Below, piece by piece: positions 7,424-14,753 of a stretch of 24,603 nt of DNA. This DNA is from CAZFBR01 sp035353495 [NCBI: uncultured bacterium] (GTDB lineage: Bacteria > DAOPZR01): assembly GCA_964517215.1 (NCBI GenBank), contig CAZFBR010000019.1:1-24603 (forward strand), read 5' to 3'. Position 1 is the stretch's first letter. The number at the start of each line of letters is the position of its first letter. Below the pieces are notes generated by a model, which saw nothing but the letters and a program-made list of their open reading frames with translations, did not search any database and was not told the origin of the DNA. A program made the position numbers and the translations under genes.

Positions 7424-9657
7424 CGGCTGCCGCCCAACGCACCCAGCTCGCTGACAATATCACCGGCCCAGCGGTAAATGGTGTGGCGCTGCACCTGCGC
7501 CCGCAGCATCCGCATCCGCCGGCGCCGTTCATCTGCCGGCATCGTCACCGCCGCATAAATGGCGCGCGCGAATTCACCCGTGGCATACGGGTTGAAAATC
7601 AGCGCCTCCGTCAATTCACGGGCCGCTCCGGTGAAACAGCTGAGGAGCAGCGCACCCTGTTCCTCCGCCTGCGTGCTGATAAATTCCTTGGCGACGAGGT
7701 TCATGCCGTCATGCAGCGAACTCACCAGGCACAGGTCGGCAAGCCGGTAGAACGGGCGGATCGCTTCCGGCGGAAAGTGCCGCTTGAGGTAGATAATCGG
7801 CTGCCAGTCACCGGTCGCATATTTCCAGTTGGTCTTCTCCACCAGGTCATCGAGTTCGCCGGCAAAATCATGATAACGCTTGATGTGGGTGCGGCTGGGT
7901 GCCGCGATCTGCACCAACACGAACCGTCCGCACCATTCCGGATGGTCGGCGAGAAAACGGTCGACTGCACGGATACGTTCGGGCAGGCCCTTGGTGTAGT
8001 CGATGCGGTCCACCCCGATGGCAACGGTTTTGCCGTCGAGCCGGTATTCCCGACGCAGCCGCACCATCGCCGCGCGCTCCGCCGCGTCATCCGCGGCCGG
8101 CGCCGGGTCAACGCTGATGGGAAACGCGCGCACCCGGGTCTCGCGCCCGCCCTGCACCACGGCAAACCGTTCCATGTCGACGCGCGATTCGAGCACCCGA
8201 TTGACGGTTTCCAGGAAATTATTGCAGTGATACTGCACATGGAATCCGAGGAGATCACAACCGAGCATGCCGTTGAGGATCTCCTGCTGGTACGGACAGA
8301 TGGCAAATATTTCCGGATTGGGCCACGGAATATGCCAGAACAGCGCAATCACCGCATCGGGGCGCGCCTCGCGCAACATGCGCGGCAGCAGCGTGAAATG
8401 ATAATCCTGAATGAAAACATACGCGTTCTGCGCCGGCAGTTCGGCGAGCACGCTGTCAGCAAAACGGCGGTTCGCCGCAACATACGCCGCCCAGTCACTT
8501 TCCCGAAAGATCGGGCGGGTATGCGTGATATGGCACAACGGCCACAGCCCCTCGTTCGCAAACCCGTAATAGTAGCCCTCTTCCTCTTCCTTGCTCAACC
8601 AGACGCGCTTGAGTATATAGCGGTCATCTTCAGGCGGTACGCCCAATTTGTCGCGGGCATTGACAAACTGCCGGTCGGCGTTGCCGCTCCCGTGGGCGAT
8701 CCAGGTCCCGCCGCAGGCGCGCAAGATGGGATCGAGTGCTGTAACCACCCCGCTCGCCGGCCGCAGGCAACGGGGTGGTTCGCCGGCCGTTTCAACGACA
8801 TGCATGTACGGTTCGCGGTTGGATACGACCAGGAGCGGATTGCCGCGCAGCCGGGCGCGCGTCAGGTCGCGCAACCGTTCTTCCGTCCAGGACTCATCGT
8901 GTTGCAGGCGCTGCTGCGCCTCCTGCACCACACTCTTGCGGGCGATACGCAGGTTCAACGCCACCTGCTCGACTTCGGTCGCCAGCGACCCAAGGTCATG
9001 GGCAGCGAGGTCCTGCGGGCTTCCCGCCAGCCGCTCGCCCCGCTGAAAGCGGCGAAACCAGTCGGTCAGGCGCGCCAGCGGCCGGCTGATCAGTCGGCGC
9101 CATACCAGCAGAACGGTCACGATAATCCCGGAGGCCAGCACCAGCACCAGCAGCAACAGCCGTTGCCAGGTCTCCGCCATGGCCTGCAGGATATACTCCG
9201 TAGTGTAGGCAACCTCAACCGCCCCCAGCAGGCGCAATTCCTGATCGTAGACCGGCAGCAGGTAGGCATGCATCCGGTTCTCGCCAAACGCAACCTGCCG
9301 TTCGCGCGCACGAGCCCCCACCACGATATCTTCCAGCATCGCTGTATCGCTTGCCGGCCAGCCGGCAAGGCGCGGCGTAATCGCGACAATCCCGCCGTCC
9401 CGTCCGTAGATGATCCCACCCTGCAAGCGTTCGCGACGTTCGAACGACTGGACCAGGCGCTGTGCCAGCGCCTGATTGCGGTTGAGCAGGGCATTATGTG
9501 CCGCCGGTTCCATCCCTTCCGCCACCTGCTGCGCACGACGCTGCAGGTCATCGTATAATCGCTCCTCCTGGGCAGCCGCCTGCCAGAATCCGAACAGCAT
9601 CACCCCTGTGAGCACAAAACCCAGCAGCGGCAACAGCAATCGCAGCAGTGTCCGCAT
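7420..9657 (-). CDS. otsA: membrane-anchored alpha,alpha-trehalose-phosphate synthase with N-terminal sensor-like module
   Basis: 745 aa, whereas plain OtsA is about 460-480. Residues 270-740 are a GT20 glycosyltransferase joining UDP- or other NDP-glucose to glucose 6-phosphate: VSNREPY (278-284), WHIPWPNPE (441-449), GVDRIDYTKGLPERI (548-562) and DGMNLVAKEF (650-659). The first 270 residues add a transmembrane helix (about 4-28), an extracytoplasmic region of about 135 aa, a second helix (about 166-187) and a HAMP-like segment beginning WRRLISRPLARL (186-197), then a charged coiled-coil-like linker. This is the layout of a sensor kinase or chemoreceptor with a biosynthetic enzyme as output. 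ATG 9657 overlaps the preceding stop (TAATG) and has GGAGAA upstream. External control of synthesis is inference. Confidence 0.94.
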   Translation of the reverse strand: MRTLLRLLLPLLGFVLTGVMLFGFWQAAAQEERLYDDLQRRAQQVAEGMEPAAHNALLNRNQALAQRLVQSFERRERLQGGIIYGRDGGIVAITPRLAGWPASDTAMLEDIVVGARARERQVAFGENRMHAYLLPVYDQELRLLGAVEVAYTTEYILQAMAETWQRLLLLVLVLASGIIVTVLLVWRRLISRPLARLTDWFRRFQRGERLAGSPQDLAAHDLGSLATEVEQVALNLRIARKSVVQEAQQRLQHDESWTEERLRDLTRARLRGNPLLVVSNREPYMHVVETAGEPPRCLRPASGVVTALDPILRACGGTWIAHGSGNADRQFVNARDKLGVPPEDDRYILKRVWLSKEEEEGYYYGFANEGLWPLCHITHTRPIFRESDWAAYVAANRRFADSVLAELPAQNAYVFIQDYHFTLLPRMLREARPDAVIALFWHIPWPNPEIFAICPYQQEILNGMLGCDLLGFHVQYHCNNFLETVNRVLESRVDMERFAVVQGGRETRVRAFPISVDPAPAADDAAERAAMVRLRREYRLDGKTVAIGVDRIDYTKGLPERIRAVDRFLADHPEWCGRFVLVQIAAPSRTHIKRYHDFAGELDDLVEKTNWKYATGDWQPIIYLKRHFPPEAIRPFYRLADLCLVSSLHDGMNLVAKEFISTQAEEQGALLLSCFTGAARELTEALIFNPYATGEFARAIYAAVTMPADERRRRMRMLRAQVQRHTIYRWAGDIVSELGALGGSR

Positions 9658-12600
9658 TATTGTTCTCCAGTTGGTGCCGGGGCCGGCAGCTGCAGCAATT
9701 CACGCAGGCCCGCCAGCGGGATAGCCACCCAATCCGGACGGCTGTGCAGCTCATAGGAAACCTCGTACAGCGCCTTGTCCAGCAGAAACCACTCAAGCAG
9801 GCAGCGACAATCAGCTGCAGCAGCGGGGATCAGCGAGCGGACCTCCGGCGCCTCGCAGTATGCCCGGACAAACACCGCGCCCGCATAGTCGCCCCACGCA
9901 TCGAGCCATGGCTGCAGCCGGCCGTGCCCGACCACCCCGGCCAGCGGATGTGCCCGCAGGCCTGCGGCCGCGGCATAGCGGAACGAGCGCAGCATACCCG
10001 CCACATCCCGCAGCGGTGATCGCTTCAGCCGCCGCTCACTGGCTATGCGTGCCGGTTCGCCCTCAAAATCAATGATCACCACATCGCGTCCGGTATACAG
10101 CACCTGGCCGAGATGATAGTCACCGTGGATGCGGATTTTCAGCGCCGGCGGTAAGGTCGCCGTCAGGGCGGTCAAGCGCTCGCGCAGCCGGTTTTCCGCC
10201 CCGAGCAGCGCGATCGCATCGTGGCGCGCCTCAGCCGGCAGCGTTTCACGCCGCGCCCGCAACAACCGGTACACCTGTTTCTGTTGGCCGAGTGATGCCT
10301 GCAGCAGCGCACGTTGATAATGTTGGGTAAAGGATTCTGGCCGGAATGCTTCGTCGTCGATGCCGGCCAGGGCGCCGTGCAATGCCGCCGTCCGCGCCCC
10401 CAGTCGTTCCAGCAGGGCAGTGAATCCCTCGCCGGCCACTTCGCGAAAGAACTGCTGCAGCCAGGGATAGTCCTCGTCAGCTTCCGGCAGCGCTGAACGC
10501 AGCCGGCGCGGCGGTTCATCCGCAACCAAGGTCAGGATACTGTCAAGGTAATCGCGCACCGCCGCCAGTGCATAGTCCCAACCGTTTTCCTGATGCGCGA
10601 CAAACCCCTGCAGCAGCGCCAGCGTCTGCTCCGTCCCCTCCGCCGTGCGGTAACGCAGTTCTCCCGCGAACGGCGCCACTGCAGCATACTGCGACCGCTC
10701 CGTCAGCGCCCGGCCAACCTCGACCTCGGGATTCGTCCCCGCCTCAATCCTGCGGAACTGCTTGAACAGCAGCGTCTGGCCGAATACCACCGAGGTATTG
10801 CTCTGCTGCGCGGTCAGCACCACCGGCGCCGGCAGCGCTCCGGCGGACAGCAGCTCGCGCAGGACCCGCCCCGGGATTCCCAGCAGCGTTCCCGCTGCAC
10901 CCGTCACCTTGCGGCGTTCGCTGATCAGCCGTACCAGCGCCCGCGGCCACACCGGAAGATGCATCCCGTCCACCAGAGCGCCTTCACCGGCATCGGTGAC
11001 GCATACCGCCAGAATTGCCTGCGGCGCGTGCTGCCGCAGCTGCGCCACTGCCGCCGGGGCCGCAATCGCCAAGAGCAGTGCGTAGCGTTCCTTTCCCCCG
11101 TCGGCATACTGCGCGTCCAGCAGTACCAGCGCCGCCTGCTCACCTTCGCTCTCCAGCCGCAGCTGCTCCGCCAGCCGCACCCGCACCAGCGGCCGGCCCT
11201 TGCCCGCAAACCAGCGGGCACCAGCCATCCACGCCGGCACAACATGTTCCTCAAGCTCGCGCCGCTGCCCGGTCAGTATCGTGGCCAGCGAACCGCGCAG
11301 GCATACCGCGGTATTCACTGCCGCCGTTATCCCCGCCGTGCCTGGCGGGCGCAATTCACACCAGTGATACGCATGCGGTGCCAAAGTCCAGTCATATGCC
11401 GCCGCAGTCACGACCGGGAACGCCGTCTGGCCGAATACCTCAACCGGAGTCCACCCCGCATACGCCGCCAGGTCGAGGGCGGCCGGCTGGGCAAACCGCG
11501 AAAGATTGACGACCACCAGCAAATGGCGCTGCTCGTGCGTGCGTAGAAACGCCAGCACCCGCGGATTCGCCGGGTGCAGCAGGCACAATTCGCCCCGCCC
11601 GAATACACCCAGGCGCGCCCGCATCGCCAGCACCCGCCGCATCCACCACAGCAGAGACGTCGGATTACGCTCCTGATTTTCGACATTCACCGTTTCGTAA
11701 TGATACTCGGGATCGATATTCACCGGCAGGTAGAGCTGCTGCGGGTTGGCCCGCGAAAAACCCGCGTTGCGGTCCGGACTCCACTGCATCGGCGTGCGCA
11801 CCCCATTGCGGTCGCCGAGGTAAATATTGTCACCCATGCCAATCTCATCGCCGTAGTACAGAACCGGCGTCCCCGGCAGGGAGAGCAGTACAAAATGCAG
11901 CAATTCGATTTTGCGGCGGTTATTGTCCAGCAGCGGCGCCAACCGGCGCCGGATGCCGAGGTTGATGCGCGCGCGCGGATCGCGCGCAAACACGCGGTAC
12001 ATATAATCGCGTTCCTCGTCCGTCACCATCTCCAGGGTCAGCTCGTCATGGTTGCGCAGGAACAGCGCCCATTGCGCCCCGGCCGGCAGCGGTGGCGCAT
12101 GTTCGAGCAGATCGGCCACCGGATGCCGCTCCTCCATCTGCAGGGCCATGAACAGGCGCGGCATGAGCGGGAAATGGAAAGCCAAGTGACATTCGTCACC
12201 CTTGCCGAAATATGCCGCCGCGTCCTCCATCCACTGGTTCGCCTCCGCGAGCAGCACGCGGCCGCAATACCGCTTGTCGAGATGCGCGCGCACCTCGCGC
12301 AGGAACGCATGCGTTTCCGGCAGATTTTCGCAATTCGTCCCCTCGCGTTCATACAGATACGGCACCGCATCCAGCCGCAAGCCGTCGATGCCGAGTTTCA
12401 TCCAGAAGTCGATGATCCGCAACAGTTCCCGGCGCACGTGCGCGCTGGCGAAATTCAGGTCGGGCTGATGGCTGTAGAAACGATGCCAGTAATACGCGCG
12501 GGCGACCGGGTCCCACGTCCAGTTGGAAGTCTCGAAGTCCTTGAAAATGATGCGTGCCTCGCGGTAGCGGTCCGGCGTCTCGCTCCAGACGTAATAGTCA

Positions 12601-12965
12601 CGGTGTGGCGAGCCCGGCTTCGCCCGCCGTGCCCGCTGGAACCAGGGATGCTCGTTCGAAGTATGATTCAGCACCAGTTCCGTCAGCACCCGCAGGCCAT
12701 GGCCATGTGCCACCTCGATGAATTCGCGGGCATCTGCCAGCGTGCCGTAGGCCGGATGCACCCCGGTATAGTCGGCGATATCATACCCGTCGTCGCGCAG
12801 CGGCGACGGGTAGAACGGCAGCACCCATAATGCGGTTACTCCCAGATCGCGCAGGTACGGCAGGCGCTGCCGCAGGCCGCGAAAGTCGCCGGTACCGTCG
12901 CCGCTCCCGTCCGCAAATGCCCGCACCGGTACTTCGTAGATGACTGCCTCGCGATACCAGCTCAT
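9657..12965 (-). CDS. treS: trehalose synthase-maltokinase fusion protein
   Basis: 1102-aa fusion. Residues 1-545 are a GH13 trehalose synthase that interconverts maltose and trehalose: WYREAVIYEVPVRAF at the start, catalytic nucleophile D199 (GLRLDAVPYLY), acid/base E241 (LLAEANQW) and D307 (LRNHDE). Residues about 560-1100 are a maltokinase (Mak/Pep2-like) that phosphorylates maltose with ATP: GARWFAGKGR (582-591), an HGDYHLGQ catalytic loop (947-954) and DFEGEP (966-971). Maltose 1-phosphate normally feeds GlgE glucan synthesis, but no glgE is in the window. ATG 12965 is preferred as the family N-terminus; its SD is weak, and an in-frame GTG six codons upstream, just after GGGGGTGG, is an alternative. 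It is the first of three overlapping trehalose genes. Confidence 0.95.
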   Translation of the reverse strand: MSWYREAVIYEVPVRAFADGSGDGTGDFRGLRQRLPYLRDLGVTALWVLPFYPSPLRDDGYDIADYTGVHPAYGTLADAREFIEVAHGHGLRVLTELVLNHTSNEHPWFQRARRAKPGSPHRDYYVWSETPDRYREARIIFKDFETSNWTWDPVARAYYWHRFYSHQPDLNFASAHVRRELLRIIDFWMKLGIDGLRLDAVPYLYEREGTNCENLPETHAFLREVRAHLDKRYCGRVLLAEANQWMEDAAAYFGKGDECHLAFHFPLMPRLFMALQMEERHPVADLLEHAPPLPAGAQWALFLRNHDELTLEMVTDEERDYMYRVFARDPRARINLGIRRRLAPLLDNNRRKIELLHFVLLSLPGTPVLYYGDEIGMGDNIYLGDRNGVRTPMQWSPDRNAGFSRANPQQLYLPVNIDPEYHYETVNVENQERNPTSLLWWMRRVLAMRARLGVFGRGELCLLHPANPRVLAFLRTHEQRHLLVVVNLSRFAQPAALDLAAYAGWTPVEVFGQTAFPVVTAAAYDWTLAPHAYHWCELRPPGTAGITAAVNTAVCLRGSLATILTGQRRELEEHVVPAWMAGARWFAGKGRPLVRVRLAEQLRLESEGEQAALVLLDAQYADGGKERYALLLAIAAPAAVAQLRQHAPQAILAVCVTDAGEGALVDGMHLPVWPRALVRLISERRKVTGAAGTLLGIPGRVLRELLSAGALPAPVVLTAQQSNTSVVFGQTLLFKQFRRIEAGTNPEVEVGRALTERSQYAAVAPFAGELRYRTAEGTEQTLALLQGFVAHQENGWDYALAAVRDYLDSILTLVADEPPRRLRSALPEADEDYPWLQQFFREVAGEGFTALLERLGARTAALHGALAGIDDEAFRPESFTQHYQRALLQASLGQQKQVYRLLRARRETLPAEARHDAIALLGAENRLRERLTALTATLPPALKIRIHGDYHLGQVLYTGRDVVIIDFEGEPARIASERRLKRSPLRDVAGMLRSFRYAAAAGLRAHPLAGVVGHGRLQPWLDAWGDYAGAVFVRAYCEAPEVRSLIPAAAADCRCLLEWFLLDKALYEVSYELHSRPDWVAIPLAGLRELLQLPAPAPTGEQ

Positions 12966-13064
12966 GTCGTCAGTATGCACGATCCACCCCCGCTGCCGGC
13001 TGGCGCGCCCGAACACCGTCTGTGCGCCCGGCACCGCCGCCGTTCCGGGTGCTTACGACTGCAC

Positions 13065-14336
13065 TCATTCGGTCACCACCGGGGGGCGCGCCGCTGTAGT
13101 CCCGCGCAAGATCAGATATCCAATCACCGCGGAGAGCATCGTCCCAGCAAGAATGCCCAGCCGGTCGGGGAAGGCGTTCGTCAAACCGCCATGCTCAAAC
13201 GCCAGTGAAGCAATGAACAGGCTCATGGTAAAGCCAATGCCGCACAATATGCTGCCGCCGTAAAGCTGGCGCCAGGAGACGCCGGCCGGCAGTGCTGCGC
13301 ACCCGGAGCCTATGGTCAGCCAGGCGAACAGGAATACCCCGGCCTGCTTGCCAACGAACAGGCCGGCGACAATACCCAACGGCACCGGATTCAGCAGGTC
13401 GCCGGCCGTCACTCCCCGCAGATCGATGCCGGCATTCGCAAACGCAAAAAGCGGAAGGATGAAAAACGCCACCCATGGTTCAAGGGCCAGTTCCAACCGG
13501 CGGGCGATCGTCAGTGTCTGCCGGCGCTCGACACCGTTCGCGGAGCCATCGCGTCCCGACAACTGGCGTTGCCCGTTCGTCATCGCCGTGTACAACGGGT
13601 CGGGCAGGTGCGGAATGAATAGGGCCAATACCACCCCGGCCAGCGTGGCATGCACCCCCGAATTGAGCACCGATACCCACAGCAAGAGGCCAACCACCAC
13701 ATACAAGCCAAGCCGCCTCACTCCGGCATAGTTCAAGGCTGCCAGCAGGATCAGGCAGCCGGCGGCGAGCAGCAGCGAAACCTTGGACAGTTCCGCAGTA
13801 TAAAACAGCGCAATTATGATCACTGCCCCGAGGTCGTCGAAAATCGCCAGGGCCAGCAGGAACAATCTCAGGCCGTGCGGTATGCGTTTCCCCAGCAGGG
13901 CGAGTACACCCAGAACAAAGGCAATATCCGTCGCCACCGGAATCGCCCAGCCGCGCTGCGCCAGCGAATCACCGGCAGTGATCGCCAGGTAGAGCCCCGC
14001 CGGCACCAGCATCCCGCCCAGTGCCGCAATGCCCGGCAGCAATACTGTCCGGGTATCACGCAGCATGCCGTGCAGCACCTCACGTTTGAGTTCAAGACCG
14101 ACGCTGAAGAAAAAGATCGCCATCAGGCCGTCATTGATCCACAACAGCAGCGGCTTGGCGAGACCATTACCACCGATCTGGATGGCGGCCGGCGTGCGCA
14201 GCAGCAGATGATAGATTTCCGCAAGCGGTGAATTGACACAAACCATCGCCAGCAGCGCCGCCAGCACCAACAACAGCGCCGGCGCTGCCGGATGGCGAAT
14301 CAGCCGGGTAAACAGATCCGGTGTCGCGGTTGTCAC
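13065..14336 (-). CDS. nhaA: Na+/H+ antiporter NhaA
   Basis: 423-aa inner-membrane antiporter that exchanges cytoplasmic Na+ or Li+ for protons. NhaA hallmarks are LLWINDGLMAIFFFSVGLELKRE (about 64-86), ATDIAFVLGVLALLGKRIP (135-153), the paired ion-binding aspartates D167 and D168 in LALAIFDDLGA, LNSGVHATLAGV, and LCGIGFTMSLFIASLAF. A hydrophilic stretch of about 25 residues (NGQRQLSGRDG and on) forms a long cytoplasmic loop. The start is inferred to be GTG 14336, where similarity begins; the frame is open to 14621 but upstream translation is unlike NhaA. This GTG overlaps the stop of a 53-codon leader ORF (GTGA), so initiation may depend on coupling. About 100 bp separate it from treS, with no terminator seen. 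Confidence 0.93.
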   Translation of the reverse strand: MTTATPDLFTRLIRHPAAPALLLVLAALLAMVCVNSPLAEIYHLLLRTPAAIQIGGNGLAKPLLLWINDGLMAIFFFSVGLELKREVLHGMLRDTRTVLLPGIAALGGMLVPAGLYLAITAGDSLAQRGWAIPVATDIAFVLGVLALLGKRIPHGLRLFLLALAIFDDLGAVIIIALFYTAELSKVSLLLAAGCLILLAALNYAGVRRLGLYVVVGLLLWVSVLNSGVHATLAGVVLALFIPHLPDPLYTAMTNGQRQLSGRDGSANGVERRQTLTIARRLELALEPWVAFFILPLFAFANAGIDLRGVTAGDLLNPVPLGIVAGLFVGKQAGVFLFAWLTIGSGCAALPAGVSWRQLYGGSILCGIGFTMSLFIASLAFEHGGLTNAFPDRLGILAGTMLSAVIGYLILRGTTAARPPVVTE

Positions 14337-14494
14337 TGTCCCGCACCCCGCCACGTGCGCGCCGGCTGCTGCCCGGGAGCAGGACTCGCTTTCGCCAGTG
14401 TCGTCGCATGAGCAAACGCAGACCAACGCCACCACGAAATGCCCGGCATGCAGCGGGCCGCGAAACCTCGTTGCTGCACTACCTTCCTTACCAT
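14333..14494 (-). CDS. 53-aa leader ORF translationally coupled to nhaA (possible)
   Basis: ATG 14494 follows a clear SD, GGGAGG (14505-14500), by 5 nt, which is better than any SD before nhaA itself. The peptide begins MVRKVVQQRGFAARCMPG, is rich in Arg, Trp and Ala, and resembles no family I know. Its TGA overlaps the nhaA GTG as GTGA, the arrangement used for translational coupling. Its SD is part of a hairpin (14498-14522), so it may relay RNA-level control to nhaA. It could also be a chance ORF in GC-rich leader sequence, or the true nhaA 5' end separated by a frameshift. Confidence 0.4.
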   Translation of the reverse strand: MVRKVVQQRGFAARCMPGISWWRWSAFAHATTLAKASPAPGQQPARTWRGAGQ

Positions 14495-14497
14495 GCT

Positions 14498-14522
14498 CGC
14501 CTCCCTGAGTGTCAGGGTGGCC
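14498..14522 (-). promoter_or_regulatory. hairpin masking the Shine-Dalgarno upstream of nhaA
   Basis: On the minus strand GCC-A-CCCTGA, loop CAC, TCAGGG-A-GGC form a 6-bp plus 3-bp stem with one A-A mismatch. The GGGAGG SD lies inside the 3' arm. The ACCC of the 5' arm can instead pair with a GGGT four bases upstream (the minus strand holds the 12-nt palindrome GGGTGGCCACCC), which would free the SD. Two mutually exclusive states are what a translational riboswitch platform needs. Confidence 0.5.
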
Positions 14523-14612
14523 ACCCGCGACCACCGCTGACGGACTGTGCCTCAGATGGCGGTCTGCCCAGCGCAAGCGTCCGCGCGCAAGCTGTCGCAC
14601 CCGGTTAATGCG
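14523..14612 (-). ncRNA. candidate structured leader RNA / cation riboswitch of nhaA
   Basis: The minus strand contains a strong nested stem GACCGCC-AT-CTGA (11-nt loop) TCAG-C-GGTGGTC, preceded by GCTGGGCA and two copies of GCTTGCGC. An outer pairing GCGAC/GTCGC encloses it, and it is followed directly by the SD-masking hairpin. The nhaA-I and nhaA-II RNA classes, reported as Li+-responsive, sit in exactly this place before nhaA genes. The CTGGGCAGACCGCC block reminds me of nhaA-I, but that is unverified memory, so the class is left open. Confidence 0.45.
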
Positions 14613-14619
14613 CTGTGAC

Positions 14620-14661
14620 AAAAAAAGCCGCCATCCGCCGAGAGTATCGGCGGATAGCGGC
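14620..14661 (-). terminator. intrinsic terminator with competing hairpin
   Basis: The minus strand reads GCCGCTATCCGCCG, a 7-nt loop, CGGCGGATGGCGGC, then seven Ts: a 14-bp stem with a single G-U pair, so a very strong rho-independent terminator. It lies about 90 bp after the stop of the NhaD-type permease gene. Upstream, GGATAG (14671-14666) can pair with CTATCC (14657-14652) inside the terminator's 5' arm. It could therefore be an attenuator of nhaA transcription and not only the end of the upstream operon. Confidence 0.9.
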
Positions 14662-14753
14662 CCGACTATCCCATCCCTCCGGGGCTGCTGCTCCCGGACC
14701 CGCCATCATGCTACCACAGCCGCCGGCGATGCGCAAACCGCCGAACGATATGC

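Larger units (their letters stand above)
14337..14753. other. 417-bp intergenic region between the second NhaD-type gene and nhaA
   Basis: Read on the minus strand the region holds, in order: hairpin TCCGGG/CCCGGA (14698-14678), a GGATAG/CTATCC hairpin that competes with the next element, an intrinsic terminator (14661-14620), the folded candidate aptamer (about 14612-14523), the SD-masking hairpin, and the 53-codon leader ORF. No clear promoter stands out; a weak TTGCGC-17 bp-TAGCAT lies just after the upstream gene. Confidence 0.6.

Noticed and set aside
7483-9558. 691-codon plus-strand open frame opposite otsA
   Set aside because: Antisense shadow of the GT20 gene; low-complexity Arg/Gln/His composition and no motif.
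12966-13034. Upstream ATG giving a longer TreS N-terminus
   Set aside because: No SD before it, and GH13 trehalose synthases begin close to the WYREAVIYE motif.
14337-14621. 95-residue N-terminal extension of NhaA in the same frame
   Set aside because: NhaA similarity begins at the GTG; the extension runs through the folded leader, lacks an SD and resembles no NhaA N-terminus.
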